A stretch of DNA of 64,000 nt, taken from contig CP136063.1 of assembly GCA_032622095.1 (NCBI GenBank), positions 67,347,897 through 67,411,896 of the forward strand, read 5' to 3'. This document shows positions 42,155 through 53,492 of this stretch, piece after piece. A model generated the notes under the pieces. That model was not told the origin of the DNA and did no database searches. It was given only the letters and a program-made list of their open reading frames with translations. The translations under genes and the position numbers were made by a program. Each line of letters begins with the position of its first letter. Position 1 is the first letter of the stretch. This DNA comes from Siphonodentalium dalli. Taxonomy: Eukaryota > Mollusca > Scaphopoda > Gadilida > Siphonodentaliidae.

Positions 42155-42375
42155 TTAACCCTTTCAAGATGGGAGATGAGCTGGTGCAGCATTAAATACC
42201 TGTGCCAGTGGGAGACTTACATATAAAAGAGAATACACTGGCTTACAAGATCTAGGTAAACATTGTTAGGCCAATGCATTCTGTTATATTTGCAAGGCTC
42301 CTTATGGGAGACTCGCATATGTAAGAGAATGCATTGGCACAGGGTTTTTTTGCAAAATTTCAGGACGCTCCAGTA
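42155..42375 (-). mobile_element. TTAA-3 MITE, decayed right end
   Basis: TTAACCCTTTCAAGATGGGAG at the left, with GCTGGTGCAGCATTAAAT just inside, then a diverged hairpin module (CAAGGCTCCTTATGGGAGAC). The right end stops at AGGACGCTCC without TTAA. Confidence 0.7.
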
Positions 42376-43017
42376 CAAGTTGTAAGAGGGTGTCTGCATG
42401 ACCAGGTAACACATCATGTACGGTTAGCGAAAATCACACCTAATTTGGTATACGGATCAAGTTCAAATACGGGTTCTGTCTACATGCCCCACTCTACTCC
42501 AGAAACGGGAGTAATATGCCACGCCCTGATGGCGTGCTCTTGTATCACAAAAATGTATGGATGATAAGAGAAAGAAGAGGGAATCTGCAAAGCATATGAA
42601 AATAGGGGAAAAAAAATAATGGAACAGTGACCCAATTTTGTGCTGATACCTGATTCCACGTTCATTTGTCATAAATTTAAGGGTGGAGAGCAGTGGCCCG
42701 GAGCAGTTTTACAAAATTTGGAAAAGAATTTCGAATGTATGCACCAAAATATCTCAATTAATAAAACCCAAAAGTTGAAATTTATAATTTATAAATGAAA
42801 TCGCCGGAAAAGGAAGAGACTAAGCCAATAAGATCTTAATGATAGGTAGCATGTGGTATATAAGTTACCTTTGTTAGTGGGTGATTTAACATGGAGTGTG
42901 TAGACAGCCTCGGACCATATACATGTCAACAGGAATTACTGCAGGCTTCAATTAACATGGAAAAGAAAAAATGCTGAAAAGAATAAAAGATCGTGTATAT
43001 TTTCTTTAAATCAGGGA
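42376..43017. other. no recognised feature
   Basis: Nothing recognised. Confidence 0.45.
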
Positions 43018-43018
43018 C

Positions 43019-43131
43019 CAGGGGCGTATAGCCAGGTTTCCTTGGTAGGGGAGCCCAGGGGCATATAGCCAGGTTTCCTTGGTAGGGGAGCCCAGGGGCA
43101 TATAGCCAGGTTTCCTTGGTAGGGGAGCATA
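43019..43131 (+). repeat. three 37-bp tandem units
   Basis: GGGGCGTATAGCCAGGTTTC CTTGGTAGGGGAGCCCA repeats at 43021, 43058 and 43095. Confidence 0.9.
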
Positions 43132-43229
43132 GCCATATATTGGGGGTCCTGGCCAGTCATACACTATGACGATACAATAATATATGTGACCCGCCATATC
43201 AAATCCAGTCGGAAGTCGGGATTTTTTTT

Positions 43230-43606
43230 ACCCTGTGCCAATGCATTCTCTTATATATGCGAGTCGACCATAGGTCGTCTCGCATATATAAGAGAATGCA
43301 TTGGCTTAACACATTAAAAATTATAAAATTGTTAAAGAATGTAAGAAAAAATGTTAAAAAGTGTTAAAAAAAGATTTTTTTTAGGCCAATGCATTCTCTT
43401 ATATATGCGAGGCGACCTATGGTCGACTCGCATATATAAGAGAATGCATTGGCACAGGGCATAACTGTAACTATCACAATGTGGTCAAGGAGCCGGTTCC
43501 AATGATATCCATATTTGTATGGTTCTATTGAGACAGACCGAAGATATTTTAGGCTGTTGAAGCTTTATTTGGCCGGTTTTGGCCGGTTTGTTGGGTAAAG
43601 GGTTAA
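43230..43606 (-). mobile_element. TTAA-2 MITE, left-truncated
   Basis: Starts at CCCTGTGCCAATGC, lacking TTAACCCTTTACCCAACAG. Two hairpin modules and an intact right end with TTAA at 43603-43606. Confidence 0.9.
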
Positions 43607-43649
43607 ACCGTGTCATACTAAACATATGAACACCAACTTTTCGACCTTT

Positions 43650-43835
43650 ACTTGCACATGACTTCAGGTCCCTAGATTAATCTCAAGTGTTTCCACAGAT
43701 TACTGGTTGCTTTGGCATTTCTGTGATTGATCATAAATTAAATTATGTGACAATGACAGGTACAAAAGTATTTGAGCCTGTCATATTGATTTTGTTGGTA
43801 GGTTTTAACCTGTCAATGACCATGACAGGTGAGTT
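43650..43835 (+). repeat. dispersed repeat pair member (inverted partner 18715-18885)
   Basis: ACTTCAGGTCCCTAGATTAA, TTCCACAGATTACTG and AATGACCATGACAG are shared with the reverse complement of 18715-18885. Confidence 0.65.
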
Positions 43836-44208
43836 ATTTTAAGGCATGATCAATGGAGGAATCATAGATGTTTGTTAATCAGCGAAAATTTTCCTTGAAT
43901 TAAGGAGTAAATGATTACAATTGTACGTAGTTCAGATGTGTTTTCCGAAGTGGGGATTTTCAATAATATTAGTTGAATGCTATATTCATTCAGTGGATAA
44001 AGTACCTGGGTACTCCACTTATCAGTTTGATTCACTGACACATGTATATTATGGTCCCCATGTGGTCACCAATGACTCCTATATGTGATAAATGTATAAC
44101 ATGACACAAAGATGCCAACATTTTCCCACAGAGACGAACGAAAGGTATATTACTATATAGTTATCCGACGTTATGTGGGGGACAATGAGCCATCGGAGCT
44201 AACCTTGG

Positions 44209-45681
44209 TTAATCCTTTACCCAACAAACCGGCCAAAAACGCCCAAATAAAGCTTCAACAGCCTAAAATATCTTCGGTCTGTCTCAATAACACCATACAA
44301 ATATGGATATCATTGGAACCGGTTCATTGACCACATTGTGATGGTTACAGTTAATTTTTCTGGAAAGTGTTCAAATGTTGACACAAAGACATCTACACTT
44401 AAACCAATTCACGCGAAATGGTCTGTCTCAATAGAACCATTCAATGGTTATGCCCTGTGCCAATGCATTCTCTTATATATGCGAGTCGACCATAGGTCGC
44501 CTCGCATATATAAGAGAATGCATTGGCCTAAATTTTTTTACAATTTTATAATTTTTTCTTACATTTTTTAACAATTTTGATACGCCCTTTTGAAAAAAAG
44601 GCCGTATTATAGTATTGGTCTGTCCGTCCGGGCGTCCGTCCGTTAACCTGTTGTCCGGATGATAACTTTAGTTAGAGTGAACCAAAATTAGTAAAATTTG
44701 GTATGTGGGTTTATTAGCCGAAAAGTAAGTTCAAGTTCGAATTTGGGTTCCGCCCGCCAATTTTCACCGGAGTTATGCCCCTTATTTAACGTTTTTTGAC
44801 TTAGAAAATCCTTGAAATTTGTTGTCCGGATGATAACTTTAGTATAGTTAATCGGAATGAATCCAAATTTGGTATATTACTTTCTCCCACCAAAACACAG
44901 GTCAAGTTGGAACTTGGGTTCTGTCCGACCATTTTTGGCAGAGTTATGCCCCTTTTTCGACTCAGAAAATTCAGTTTTTCTTATGTTTTTTGGTTTCCGG
45001 ATGATAACTCGATTTTGGAATGTTTATACGCAAAACCCGTATTTTTGTGGATTACATATATCGAAATACAGCTCAAGTCCGAATTTAGTTTTAATCCGAT
45101 AATTTTTGCGAGAGTTATGGCCCCTTTTTTTTACGTAATTTGACTTAGAAAATCCATGAAATTTGTTGTCCGGATGATAACTTTAGTTAGAGTGAACCGA
45201 TTTCAATCAAATTTGGTATGTGGGTTTATTAGGAGAAAAGACAGATCAAGTTCGAATTTGGGTTCCGTCCGCCAATTTTCACCGGAGTTATGCCCCTTAT
45301 TTGACGTAATTTGACTTAGAAAATCCCTGAAATTTGTTGTCCGCATGATAACTTTACTAGAGCTTATCGGATTCAATGATAATTTGGTATATTACTTTCT
45401 CCCACCAAAACACAGGTCAAGTTCAAATTTGAGTTCCGTCCACCAATTTTTCCAGAGTTATGCCCCTTTTTTACCAGTTTCCGCCGACCCAAGAGAGGGC
45501 GTATATTGCACGCCCAACGTAGCTCTTGTTATAATATTTTTCTACATTCTTTGACAATTTTATCATTTTTAATATGTGTTAAGCCAATGCATTCTCTTAT
45601 ATATGCGAGGCGACCTATGGTCGACTCGCATATATAAGAGAATGCATTGGCACAGGGCCGTTCTGTTGGGTAAAGGGTTAA
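44209..45681 (+). mobile_element. TTAA-2 MITE interrupted by a pearl-like element
   Basis: Left TTAA then TCCTTTACCCAACA, right CCCTTTACCCAACA complement plus TTAA. First hairpin at about 44455-44527, second at about 45583-45655. A 90-base stretch (44352-44445) unlike other copies precedes the first hairpin. The spacer is split between AACAATTTT and TATAATATTTTTC by 44579-45529. Confidence 0.9.
44579..45529 (+). mobile_element. pearl-like element, copy 6, boundaries fixed by nesting
   Basis: The 5' end GATACGCCCTTTTGAAAAAA folds on GGCCGTAT, followed by a TCCGTCCG tract. Five units at 171-173 bp follow (GATAAC at 44661, 44832, 45003, 45176, 45347), each with GTTGTCCGGATGATAACTTT, TTTGGTAT(A/G)T and GAGTTATGCCCCTT. 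The 3' hairpin GGGCGT ... ACGCCC (about 45498-45515) is followed by AACGTAGCTCTTG. Comparison with 39019-39468 shows insertion between T and T with no target duplication, as for Helitron-type elements. Confidence 0.8.
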
Positions 45682-45858
45682 AAGCCACATGGTGATTCCC
45701 GCTCCAAAATACACCTAATAATATTCACTTTTGAATTTTTCCCCGCTATCAAAATAGGTCGATAAAAACCTTTCTTCACAGCTATTCTGCAACCATTATA
45801 TATCTAAGAAAGATGCATTGAAGTCATAAAAAATCTTACTTCAAATATGATTATCCAT

Positions 45859-45958
45859 ATTTGTATTCATTTAAGTTCTGGATTCAGGGACGGAATAGTC
45901 TGAGATATCCTTTTTGCTGTGATCAAATCTACGGATACGTTCCATGTGGTTACTCGTA
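45859..45958 (+). repeat. direct repeat, left copy (partner 47196-47292)
   Basis: TTCATTTAAGTTCTGGATTC ... ACGTTCCATGTGGTTACTCG recurs at 47196-47292 with a few changes. The pair brackets the Harbinger and FB-B insertions. Confidence 0.85.
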
Positions 45959-46029
45959 ACAGCACCAGAACAACTTCTTGTTAACCGCATCTATAGAAAA
46001 CAATGTTGACTCAATTACACTACACCTAA

Positions 46030-46745
46030 AGCCGCTTACACATAGGCGCGGCGCGGCCGGTGCGACCGACGCGGCCGGACGTTCGAGTTTGTGCAGTCAT
46101 GAAGCACGGGACCTTACACATTGGCGCCGCGCGGCCAATTGACGCGCGGCGACATTTTTAATGAGCGGCGCGATTATTTTCAATGGAACCGTGAGCCATT
46201 TTGCAGAGCGATCGCGCGACGAATCACTGTCAGATCAAAGCATTCCACACATATTCATCGGGTCATGTAGCACTACCTCAAATTGAAGGGAAATCCCCAA
46301 AAAATCAATTGGCTTCCGCGCCCTGTATTCGTTCTTTATATCATCTTCGATGAAGAAAAGTATCCGTGCGAACTGTTCCTTTGGCGTTCTAAAATATTGT
46401 ATAAATTTGTCCTCATCTGAATAGAGTTCACGGTATAAATTATGATTAAATACACCATGTAAATATCTCTTCTTATTAATTGGGTGTACCATAAACCTTC
46501 TATTTCTCTTCTTTTTCCGTTCTTTTTCCGTTGTCGATACAAATATGCCAGTGCTATTATAACAAGTGTGTCATCAGACACTGCCTCCGTTCTAAAATCA
46601 TGTTATGAAATACAATACTTTGGGCGTTTATAATTATTCTGCCGCTGCCATGTGAAAGCGACACACTCACGCGGCGAAGACAAAAAGTTTATTCGCTAGA
46701 TAAACGCGTCGGTCGCGCCGCACCCATGTGTAACCAGCTTTACAG
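46030..46745 (-). mobile_element. PIF/Harbinger-type element, internally deleted
   Basis: GC-rich inverted ends: CTTACACATAGGCGCGGCGC with TGCGACCGACGCG at the left and the inverse CGCGTCGGTCGCGCCGCACC, then CATGTGTAA, at the right. A transposase N-terminal remnant lies inside on the minus strand. Target duplication could not be read unambiguously. Confidence 0.65.
46235..46492 (-). pseudogene. PIF/Harbinger transposase N-terminal remnant
   Basis: Reads MVHPINKKRYLHGVF, then RELYSDEDKFIQYFRTPKEQ, then RKPIDFLGISLQF before losing similarity. The 'WVHPIN.KR..HGEF..L...L..D...F..YFRM....F' pattern is the conserved start of Harbinger transposases. In this copy the frame upstream (an Arg/Lys-rich leader, about 46500-46580) is shifted by one base. 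The DDE catalytic core is absent, so it cannot encode an active enzyme. Confidence 0.65.
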
Positions 46746-46799
46746 TGCAGTAACAAATTTTACACGAGTTGTTGCTGACACCGTGGCATGACCATGCTC

Positions 46800-47127
46800 A
46801 AGCCTTGAAATAGGGTGTCTGTCATTTGCAGAATGAGGTCCCCAGAGGGTGAATTTAGTGATGCTACCCCGCATAGCGGGCTAGCATCACCAAATTCACC
46901 CTCTGGGAACATCATTCTGCTGAGGCGTGAGCAGAATGAGGTCCCCAGAGGGTGAATTTGGTGATGCTAGCCCGCTATGCGGGGTAGCATCACTAAATTC
47001 AGAATTCAGAATGAGGTCCCCAGAGGGTGAATTTGGTGATGCTAGCCCGCTATGCGGGGTAGCATCACTAAATTCACCCTCTGGGGACCTCATTCTGCAA
47101 ATGACAGACACCCTATTTCAAGGCTTG
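46800..47127. mobile_element. FB-B foldback with one arm duplicated
   Basis: CAAGCCTTGAAATAGGGTGT at the left and its inverse at the right. The inner arm GAATGAGGTCCCCAGAGGG ... GGGGTAGCATCACTAAATTC occurs twice in direct order, at about 46934-47001 and 47008-47073. Confidence 0.85.
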
Positions 47128-47195
47128 ATCATTGTTCCTATTATTATATGACTTCAGGCAAGCTGCAAAACAGTTCAGAGCAACTTGGTACGCTA

Positions 47196-47292
47196 TTTGT
47201 ATTCATTTAAGTTCTGGATTCGGGGACGGAATAATCTGAGATATCCTTTTTGCTGTGATCAAATCTATGGATACGTTCCATGTGGTTACTCG
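47196..47292 (+). repeat. direct repeat, right copy (partner 45859-45958)
   Basis: See the left copy. Differences are single substitutions (for example GGATTCGGGGACGG against GGATTCAGGGACGG). Confidence 0.85.
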
Positions 47293-47426
47293 TTCAGCGA
47301 ACGATGCTGGTGAATAGAAATCTAAAGTTAGCAGCTCTCGGCCAAATCAGAATGCCTGTTTCAGCGAAGCAACAAATATTTGACTTGAATTACAATCCCC
47401 CAATGAACTACTCCACAAGGGTTCAA

Positions 47427-47620
47427 TAATGCCCTAAATAATCAACTCCTTAACCACAACATAATTATGGGTAATTTTTCAGGATTTAGCCGGCTTGTTG
47501 CCATTCATCGGAAAGCTCTCAGTGAGAGCTTTCCGATGAATGGCAACAAACCATATTTCCGACTAAATCCTGAAAAATTCTTCTGTGGTTAAGGAGTCGA
47601 TTATTTAAGGCATTACTGCA
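47427..47620. mobile_element. TA-MITE copy, small deletions
   Basis: AATAATGCCCTAAATAATCA to ATTATTTAAGGCATTACTG, with short deletions in each arm. Confidence 0.85.
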
Positions 47621-48647
47621 ACATATCCAGTCTTCAGAGGGTTAAATTGGAAAGAATAATATAATTTGATCATTAAATGAGATTCAGTTGGAGATTAGAT
47701 TGATAGTGCTAATAAGCCTCATAATTTCATTGGGCTCCATTAAGCATGGAATCAGTCCCCCACACCAGGCATTACTTACTCAATATTTTATTCATGTCAA
47801 TTGGAAGCTAGGAATCACTTCAACTAATTAAATACAACCACATTTTTCTGGGCTGGAATTCAAACTTCAAAGAGAATTTGTCTTGGAACCAAGCTATAAC
47901 ACAGCACAAGTTACTCTTCAGAATCTATGATCATATTAAATCATTTATTATTAGGTTTGGTCACTTTGGTTTTATATAAGACTGTCAAATTCATTATCCC
48001 CATTCTCATCTTTTTAATTCTTTAGAATGATTATAAGTTCCCTGATAAATAATATCTATGCATAGGAGAATGGAAGCCTATTTTGTACGATGACCATTTT
48101 TTGATCAATTCCTGGAAGTCTGTAATTGATTCAAAGAGAGATTGGGCTAGAATTGCTATCATACTGGGCTGAGATGAAATGAGCCTCAGCATTCACACTG
48201 TGTGACCATTTCTCAAGTATGCTGTTGGGATTATTGGTTTTTACGAATCAGGAATCAAGCTAGTCCTGTACTGTCCATTAGCCGTGTGTTGTGTTGTTAT
48301 CGCAGACGTACATTCACACTGCGATCATTACAACTACCCGTACTTTTAACACTGGAACCCACCGCCCACCTGGTGGCTTTTCTGTCATAACCAGCGGATA
48401 TACTGGGACACCTAGGTGTGGGAATTCCATTATCAGATCTATAATCGCCGGAGCCCGTGCGGAATATCGACACAGTGGACTATATCCCGCCACACGGATC
48501 TATTGATCCGGACTGGGTTGCTAAAGAAAAATTCCGTCACTTCGGATTTTATTTCTTGTACTTTTACGGAGTATTTCTATTTCTTAACTATTCTTATAAA
48601 GGTATGTGGAGCTATTAATTATAATATTATGACAGTGATTCTCTCTG
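47621..48647. other. no recognised feature
   Basis: About 1 kb. Open stretches near 48200-48500 on the plus strand lack any recognised domain or splice context. Confidence 0.45.
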
Positions 48648-49016
48648 TTAACCCTTCCATGACTGGAGCTTCCTGAAATTTTGCAAAAACCCTATGCCAA
48701 TGCAATCTCTTATACAGTAATCCCTAAATAATCAACTCCTTAACTACAGCAGAATCATGCATAATTTTTCAGGATTTAGTTAAACTCTCACTGAGAGCTT
48801 TCTGATGAATGGCAACAAGCCATATTTCCGTCTAAATCCTGAAAAATTACCCGTAATTCTGCTGTGATTAAAGAATTATAAGAGAATACTTTGGCCTAAC
48901 AATATTTACTTTGACCTTGTAAGCCAGTGCATTCTCTATGTGAGGCTCCCTTTAGAATGTGCTGGCTCATGATCTTTAATGCTGCACCAGCGCAGCTCCC
49001 ATCATGAAAGGGTTAA
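48648..49016 (+). mobile_element. TTAA-3 MITE with nested TA-MITE
   Basis: TTAACCCTTCCATGACTGGAGC at the left; GCGCAGCTCCCATCATGAAA then GGGTTAA at the right. The first hairpin's arms (ATGCAATCTCTTATA and ATAAGAGAATACTTTGG) are split by a TA-MITE at 48714-48880. Confidence 0.85.
48714..48880. mobile_element. TA-MITE copy nested in a TTAA-3 hairpin
   Basis: Starts CAGTAATCCCTAAATAATCA next to TCTTATA and ends in a diverged AATTCTGCTGTGATTAAAGA. The insertion point TA within CTTATATA fits a TA target. Confidence 0.75.
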
Positions 49017-49054
49017 TAGTTCTTTAAAAGGGGACCTAGGTAATTGAATTATTT

Positions 49055-49335
49055 TTAATTTAGGACCCATGCATTTTTATGATGAATAATTTCACATCAA
49101 ATAAACATGTGAGATTTCATTTAAGGATTAGCGGAACTCTCTTTTTCTTACATGAAATTCTCATCATATTTTGTCGCTCTCCACTGTTGAATGGAGCTAT
49201 TTGTCAAACTTAATCGTTCTCAAAATAAAATGATCACAATGGGGATCCTGGTATTAAACTAATTATTTTAAATTTAGGACCAGTGCATTTTTATAGTGAA
49301 TATTTTACACATGAAATAAACATTAATATATGAAT
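49055..49335 (+). repeat. two related units about 210 bp apart
   Basis: TTAATTTAGGACCCATGCAT TTTTATGATGAATA and TTAAATTTAGGACCAGTGCA TTTTTATAGTGAATA, each followed by ACA(T/C)-AAATAAACAT. Weak tandem duplication. Confidence 0.5.
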
Positions 49336-49384
49336 ATTTAAATAATGATAGCGATTTTATAAATTGATCAAGAGCTCTTTGGAG

Positions 49385-49592
49385 ATGATGTTTATTCCTC
49401 CAACAAATTGTTGAACTTATTATCTGAAAATTTCCCCACCAAAGAATATGAATTCTTCTGCACTTGTTATTATATTTTTGTCATACTGCCGTCTGGACAT
49501 TTTTCTTGAAAACTCCTCCAAATGAACAATAGACCATTCCAATGTATAATTTTATAACTGATGGGATAATCCATTTAGTATAGAAAGGGTTA
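49385..49592 (-). mobile_element. TTAA-4 MITE, partial
   Basis: GAACTTATTATCTGAAAATT, AGACCATTCCAATGTATAAT, TTTAGTATAGAAAGGG plus TTAA at the right end. Confidence 0.7.
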
Positions 49593-50486
49593 ACTGAATA
49601 ACTTCATTCTGTAGAGAACAGATACAATATTTGTGAAATCATGTTTGATTGAATTCCTCAGAGAAAATATATTGTTCAGGGGACGCCAATAATTACCATG
49701 AAGTTCATGAACTTTGGTAACTTCTTTGGACATAATGTAAAAAAAAAATTGCGAATTTTGTGGTCATTTTGTCATATTAATTATTTATTTTGGCCAATAT
49801 CTCTGGAGATTGAGCAGAGTATAGCTGTAAAATATGATGAATATTACATGAGTGAATTCCTAGCAAAATATTACGATTCTTTGATCCTTTAAATGACTTA
49901 TATCATTCTAGACTAACCATATATCATAGGATCTTTATCTGTGAGCCACCTCTGTTTGTTGTGATACCATCCAAGCCCATGTGTTATTGCATATCACAGC
50001 ATTTTAGCATTTAAGTGACCATCTGACACTGCAAAAATAAAGAAGTACTTTTCAGAAAATTGTCATATGTTTCATAAGGTTTCAGCAATGAGCTGGATGA
50101 ATTAACATGTGAGAAATTACCTTCATTCACCTTTTATATTCAAAATATAAATTTTCTGGGTTTAAGCGTGTATATTTACAAATAAACCAGTGAATTAGCC
50201 AGGAAAAGGTTAATTAATATGTTGAATTTTCATGCTTAAAACTATCAGAATGTTGTCTTCTAGTTGAAAAGTGGAAATTTTGAAAATTCTGAGAAAATAT
50301 TTTTCAAAAATTCAATTTAAAAACTCAATAAAAACACAACAGGTTTGAGATTCATACAGAAAATTATTCCATTTGAATTTCACTTCAAAATTTATTTGTA
50401 GCCTTCTCAGGCCTTAAGAAATTTAAGATCTTATAAAGATTTACAAATTTGAATAGTAAGCTAGATCTTATAAAGATTCACTAAAT
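49593..50486. other. no recognised feature
   Basis: AT-rich. Nothing recognised. Confidence 0.45.
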
Positions 50487-50555
50487 CCGACTAAATCCTG
50501 AAAAGTTACCCATAATTCTGCTGTGGTTATGGAGTCGATTAATTAGAGCATTGTT
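50487..50555. mobile_element. TA-MITE fragment
   Basis: CGACTAAATCCTGAAAAGTT ACCCATAATTCTGCTGTGG and the degraded terminus TTAATTAGAGCATTG. Confidence 0.75.
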
Positions 50556-50752
50556 CAGATAATAAATTCAACAATGTTTGTTAAACTTATTATCTGAACA
50601 TTTTCCTCCGATAAATAGAACTCCTTCTGCACTTGGTATTATCCGTCGTCTGCTTATTTTTCCTGAAAACCCCTCCAGACGAATAGTAGGCTATTCCAGT
50701 GTATAATTATATAACGGATTGGGACTATCCATTTTAGTATAGAAAGTGTTAA
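50556..50752 (-). mobile_element. TTAA-4 MITE, partial
   Basis: ATAATAAATTCAAC / TTATTATCTGAACATTTTCC inverted pair, CCAGTGTATAATTATATAAC, ATTTTAGTATAGAAAGTG plus TTAA. It abuts the TA-MITE fragment. Confidence 0.65.
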
Positions 50753-51117
50753 AATAGATTTTTATTTGCGCATTTCATACTGCACATTTTGAAGTGTTTG
50801 GACAGATTGTTTTATAGTGGTTAACAACCTGGGACAAAGAAAGAATTGACAACTGATACCACTCTGTGGAATATATGACTTGCAGAAATTCCTTCCAGCA
50901 GTTTACATAGAAACAATACCAGATGTGTAGAGAATTGGAGACCCACCCTGTGATATTGAGTATCATAGATTTTAGTAGAGGGAACCAATTGTTAGCATGT
51001 GTCTAAATGCTGACAGGCCAAGCATTGTTACAATGATATGTCTAAAGCTACATGCAGTCATTTATTTCAGATTTAGCCTTGAAGTTATCTTTGTAGGTTA
51101 GACATTTTAGCAGTGGT
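50753..51117. other. no recognised feature
   Basis: Nothing recognised. Confidence 0.4.
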
Positions 51118-51118
51118 G

Positions 51119-51302
51119 GCTGGATAGACTGAAGTTTGGGTGGGCACTTTACCTCATGTAAATACAACCCCTCTCTCCCAAATCATAAAACACCGGGCAT
51201 CTTACCTCGTATATATTCACCCTCCCCCAGTTTGGAGATGGGGTTGTATTTACATGAGTGAGGTAAAGTGCCCCCCTCAAACTTCAGTATCTCCAGCCAG
51301 CC
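51119..51302. repeat. foldback with about 55-bp arms
   Basis: GACTGAAGTTTGGG, GGGCACTTTACCTCATGTAA and ATACAACCCC at the left; inverse at the right, ending CAAACTTCAGTATCTCCAGC. Single copy here. Confidence 0.75.
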
Positions 51303-51749
51303 CTGAGCATCATCCGTACGAAAGCATGGACAAGTGTTTTTTTAGGTGTAAATAGATACCTTTCGCAAAATCACGAAAAAGATTAAGGATATGGACAATA
51401 TCCTGCCAGTATACCGCCAAAATTCAATCTTTACCCACAGGAGTTCTTATGTGAGATAATATATACCCCACTCAGTTTAATTATGTGCAGATGTGTCAAG
51501 GATGTGCTACCGGTCCTGCTTGGGGATGCTCTAACATTATCCCTGTGGTGTATAACACACGAATAAGAACATGGGATCTGAAATATATGTGTAACATAAT
51601 ACAGTAGGGCATATATGCCATCTCACCAATTGCCATCATAGGTAAATTGTGATGATGTCCACCTTTATACTAGGGCAATCTAGCCTATCCGTAATAGTGA
51701 TTTTACGAAAGGTCTCTATTAAACATATTTAAGAATAAACAAACTAACT
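51303..51749. other. no recognised feature
   Basis: Nothing recognised. Confidence 0.4.
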
Positions 51750-52002
51750 TTAACCCTTTTGAGTGCCAGGTCCGATTTTTGTATCAACCCATATACCCTG
51801 TGCCAATGCATTCTCTTTAATATATATGCGAGTCGACCATAGGTCGCCTCGCATATATAAGAGAATGCATTGGCCTAACTTTTTTTTCCTTTTTTTTTTC
51901 CCAATATTTTACAATTTTAATAATTTATTCTTATATTCTTTAACAGACTTATTTTGTAGGTTTCGGGCCGATGAGATCGGCCCCTGGCACTCAAAGGGTT
52001 AA
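51750..52002 (-). mobile_element. TTAA-1 MITE
   Basis: TTAA flanks. The left terminus has an extra T (CCCTTTTGAGTGCC). One hairpin module, whose left arm carries a short insertion (CTCTTTAATATATATGCGAG). Confidence 0.9.
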
Positions 52003-52675
52003 TAGCTTGTCATGATTACAATTTGCAGTGAAACGAGAAGGTGCTCAATGTTCTAAAATTATACTTGGAGGGTCAGAATCTGTTTTCGTACTATATGTGA
52101 TGTGGTGGGGTGTCGACTAGAGATCAATCGTCTAGTTGACTAGTAAATTCCCTAATCGTTTTAACACTACAGTGGAGTGTTTTCCCAATGAAATTTACCT
52201 TTTGTGCCATGATAAGGGCTAGCAACTGAAGCCTGAAACAACGATAAAGTTCAATAAAACAACTTCCATTTCCTGGGATAAAAACCTGTGCTATTGATAA
52301 AATTTCTTCCCCCAGAGGGGTGAATAAGGAAACAGGAATGGAATTTACATTTAACAGCTGGGATCCACCTTGAGGGGTCTGGACTTGTTGCATTCTCGGT
52401 TAGAATGACACGGATCTAATCCGCTGTGCAATGCTAAGTGGCCCGCCTATGTTTGTGTTCCTCCCATGGCACGACTTTCTCTGATAACATGATTGCTTCT
52501 TTGGTCTGGTATAACCATCCGGTTGCTTCCTTGCGTAACTTAACACATATCATACTGCACCTCATGCCCCCATTTCTAGGTGATTGCCCTGGTATCGTGT
52601 GGCCGACAATTGGACCATGACAGCTAACGCTCTAAACATTTGGTAAACTGGGAGATTGCGTTTGGACCAAATATT
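52003..52675. other. no recognised feature
   Basis: Open stretches exist, but no recognised domain or splice signals. Confidence 0.4.
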
Positions 52676-52925
52676 ATCTTTTTCATGACTGGAGATTCCT
52701 GAAATTTTTCGAAAACCCAGTGCCAATGCATTCTCTCATATATATGAGTCTCCCGTGAGGAGCCTTACATATATAAGAGGATACATTGGCCTAACATTAT
52801 TTACCTTGACCTTGTAAGCCCATTCTCTTATATATGTGAGGCTTTCTATGGGCGACTCCTATATATAAGAGAATGCAACTGGCACAGGATATTTAATGCT
52901 ACACCAGATTATCACTCCTGCATTG
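52676..52925 (+). mobile_element. TTAA-3 MITE, decayed ends
   Basis: TTTCATGACTGGAGATTCC, two diverged hairpin modules with inner stems CTCCCGTGAGGAG and CTTTCTATGGGCG, then TTTAATGCTACACCAG. Terminal TTAA is not preserved. Confidence 0.7.
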
Positions 52926-52940
52926 CCCAGTGAACACATC

Positions 52941-53130
52941 AACCCTTTCTATACTAAATACTTATTGATGAGTGAGTTACAAGTTGTCTTAGGAAATGTT
53001 CACATAATAAGTTCAACCTATGGTTATTATCTAACCATTTCCGGCTAATATATATGAATTATTCTGCACCTGTATTATCTGTTCGACTGTCAGTCATCCA
53101 TTCCATATAGAATAGGTAAAGGAAGATCTG
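52941..53130 (+). mobile_element. TTAA-4 MITE, short diverged copy
   Basis: AACCCTTTCTATACTAAATAC, then AATGTTCACATAATAAGTTC / GGTTATTATCTAACCATTT. Confidence 0.5.
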
Positions 53131-53225
53131 GAAAAACTTGAAAATTGCTTAGAAATGGCCTTGACCTCTGACCTGTGGGAACCATGTGCGCACATATTCT
53201 ATAAACCTAATGTACTATTGTTATA

Positions 53226-53492
53226 CCTTTCTATACTAAATGGATTCTCCCACTCATTAATAAAGGTGTACATTGGAATGGTCTATTATTCATTTGGAGG
53301 GGTTTTCAAGGAAAATAAGCAAGACGACATATATTAATACAAGTACAGACAGTCTGACAGAGTCCTATTTATTGGAGGAAAATGTTCAGATAGTATGGCC
53401 AACAAACGACTTATTGTCGTTTGTGTAACTTATTATGTGAACATTTCCTAAGGGATAATTACCAGTCAATGAGTATTTAGTATAGAAAGGGT
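53226..53492 (+). mobile_element. TTAA-4 MITE, near-complete
   Basis: ACCTTTCTATACTAAATGGA at the left and TTTAGTATAGAAAGGG then TTAT at the right. It contains GTGTACATTGGAATGGTCTA and AACGACTTATTGTCGTTTG. Confidence 0.75.

Noticed and set aside
48202-48676. Plus-strand open stretches as a possible gene
   Set aside because: No recognised domain, no splice signals, and overlapping frames of equal quality.
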